DNA of 64,000 nt, from assembly GCA_019454225.1 (NCBI GenBank), contig CP075370.1, forward strand, positions 1,850,001-1,914,000. Reading direction: 5' to 3'. The number at the start of each line of letters is the position of its first letter. Within the stretch, counting starts at the first letter, position 1. The translations under genes were made by a program, and so were the position numbers. The notes below the pieces were generated by a model. It had not been told where the DNA came from. It worked only from the letters and a program-made list of their open reading frames with translations, and ran no database searches. This document shows positions 63,059 through 64,000 of the stretch, piece by piece. The stretch is from Paracoccaceae bacterium. Lineage in GTDB: Bacteria; Pseudomonadota; Alphaproteobacteria; Rhodobacterales; Rhodobacteraceae.

Positions 63059-64000
63059 CACGCCACCTTTTTCGCCAGAAGGAACCGCACGCGGTAGTTC
63101 GACAGCAGGTCGACCGCGAGGAGGAAGAACAGGAGCATTCCCTGGAAGGCCTGGATCGCCGCCGAAGGAAGCCGCAGGTTGGTCGATGCCATCTCGCCGC
63201 CCACGTAGGTCAGCGCCATCAGCAGCCCGGCCAGCAGGATGCCGAAGGGGTTCAGCCGCCCGAGGAAGGCCACGATGATGGCGGTGAAGCCATAGCCGCT
63301 GGCGAAGTCGATCGAGATCTGCCCGGCGGGCCCGGCCACCTCGAACAGCCCGGCAAGCCCGGCAAGACCGCCCGAGATGCCCAGACACAGCACCACCAGC
63401 CGCGCCGGGCTCACGCCCGCGAACCGTGCCGCACGCGGCGCCTGGCCCGCCAGCTTGATCTGGAACCCCAGGATGTGCCTTTGCAGCAGGATGTAGGTGA
63501 AGATCACGGCGATGAAGGCGGCGACCACGCCCCAGTGCATGCCCGAGCCCGCGATCAGTTCGGGGTTCGATCCCGGCTGCCACCGCGACAGGTTGCGCGA
63601 CCCCGGGAAGCCGGCGCCTTCCGGGTTGCGCAGGAACCCGGTCGCAGCCTTCGACAGGATGGTCTGCGCGACATAGACAAGCATCAGCGACACGAGGATC
63701 TCGTTCGTGTTGAAGCGGGTCTTGAGGATCGCCGGGATCATCGCCCAGGCCCAGCCGCCCAGGGCGCCCGCCATCACCATCAGCGGAAACACGAACCAGC
63801 CGCCATCCGGATAGAACGCAAGGCCCGCACCGGCGCCGCAGATCGCGCCCATGATGTACTGACCCTCTGCACCGATGTTCCAGATGCCGGCGCGGAACCC
63901 CAGGCTCAGCCCGACCGCGATCAGGATCAGCGGCCCGGCCTTCACCAGAAGCTGCCCGCGCAGATACCAGGCGAACTCGCCGAACAGCGGGTCCCAGAAT
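63058..64000 (-). CDS. ABC transporter permease, BMP/nucleoside type (YufP-like), 5' end outside window
   Basis: The frame is open to the right edge; a GTG at 63945 would give 295 residues, but the preceding codons (DPLFGEFAWYLRGQLL, then GTG) match the family N-terminal region, so the true start is beyond 64000. It has several helices and the conserved LGFRAGIWNIGAEGQYIMGA and LAGLFEVAGPAGQISIDFA segments. It forms the channel with the downstream permease. Confidence 0.9.
   Translation of the reverse strand, partial: FWDPLFGEFAWYLRGQLLVKAGPLILIAVGLSLGFRAGIWNIGAEGQYIMGAICGAGAGLAFYPDGGWFVFPLMVMAGALGGWAWAMIPAILKTRFNTNEILVSLMLVYVAQTILSKAATGFLRNPEGAGFPGSRNLSRWQPGSNPELIAGSGMHWGVVAAFIAVIFTYILLQRHILGFQIKLAGQAPRAARFAGVSPARLVVLCLGISGGLAGLAGLFEVAGPAGQISIDFASGYGFTAIIVAFLGRLNPFGILLAGLLMALTYVGGEMASTNLRLPSAAIQAFQGMLLFFLLAVDLLSNYRVRFLLAKKVA

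Overview
The window is a chromosomal segment of a high-GC alphaproteobacterium, most likely of the Rhodobacter/Paracoccus group (Rhodobacteraceae). Supporting signs are the ctaC-ctaB-small ORF-ctaG-ctaE cytochrome aa3 cluster, a circularly permuted two-piece tmRNA, a tRNA-His without an encoded G at -1 and with A73, an fdxE-type 2Fe-2S ferredoxin, the block sspB-fumC-DUF4169-ribbon-helix-helix, and FnrL-type boxes. I see no rRNA, CRISPR array, insertion sequence, integrase or phage gene. It reads as core genome with a few accessory cassettes.

Left part (1-22 kb): an EamA transporter, tRNA-His and tex come first. Two uncharacterised minus-strand genes and tldD follow. The aa3 oxidase cluster (ctaC, ctaB, small ORF, ctaG, ctaE) ends at a strong terminator and continues as surf1, thrC, an M16 peptidase and an N-acetyltransferase. 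Then come glyA, nadK, a minus-strand set rimO / HPt protein / LuxO-like sigma-54 activator, an AsmA-family gene and a small lysine-rich protein.

Middle part (22-48 kb): an LpxR-like lipid A deacylase, a Hint-domain protein, the fumC/sspB block, chrA and a DUF1194 protein. Two tandem GST genes are coupled to sdaA. A PLP enzyme lies divergent from an orphan PotD-like binding protein. A secreted protein with two LCCL domains lies divergent from the two-piece ssrA gene. Housekeeping genes follow: rpiA, gor, hflKC, a DegP-type protease, a ferredoxin, a Nudix hydrolase, a histone-deacetylase-like enzyme, thpR, a Ser/Thr dehydratase, and a di-heme cytochrome c peroxidase behind an FNR-type box.

Right part (48-64 kb): a minus-strand polyamine-type ABC transporter (ATPase, two permeases, binding protein) has an amidase gene at each end. 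A hybrid histidine kinase lies just upstream. Next are a small membrane protein and an RluA-family pseudouridine synthase whose start codons overlap head to head, a D-amino-acid-oxidase-like flavoenzyme, a small two-gene cassette ending in a cysteine-rich protein, and part of a BMP-type nucleoside transporter running off the right edge.

Protein quality control is well represented: ssrA, the ClpXP adaptor sspB, hflKC, degP, tldD and an M16 peptidase. The most interesting candidates are a possible LuxQ/LuxU/LuxO-type phosphorelay split across the window, the amidase-flanked transporter operon, the tandem LCCL exoprotein with its leader hairpin, and the cysteine-rich two-gene cassette behind two palindromes.
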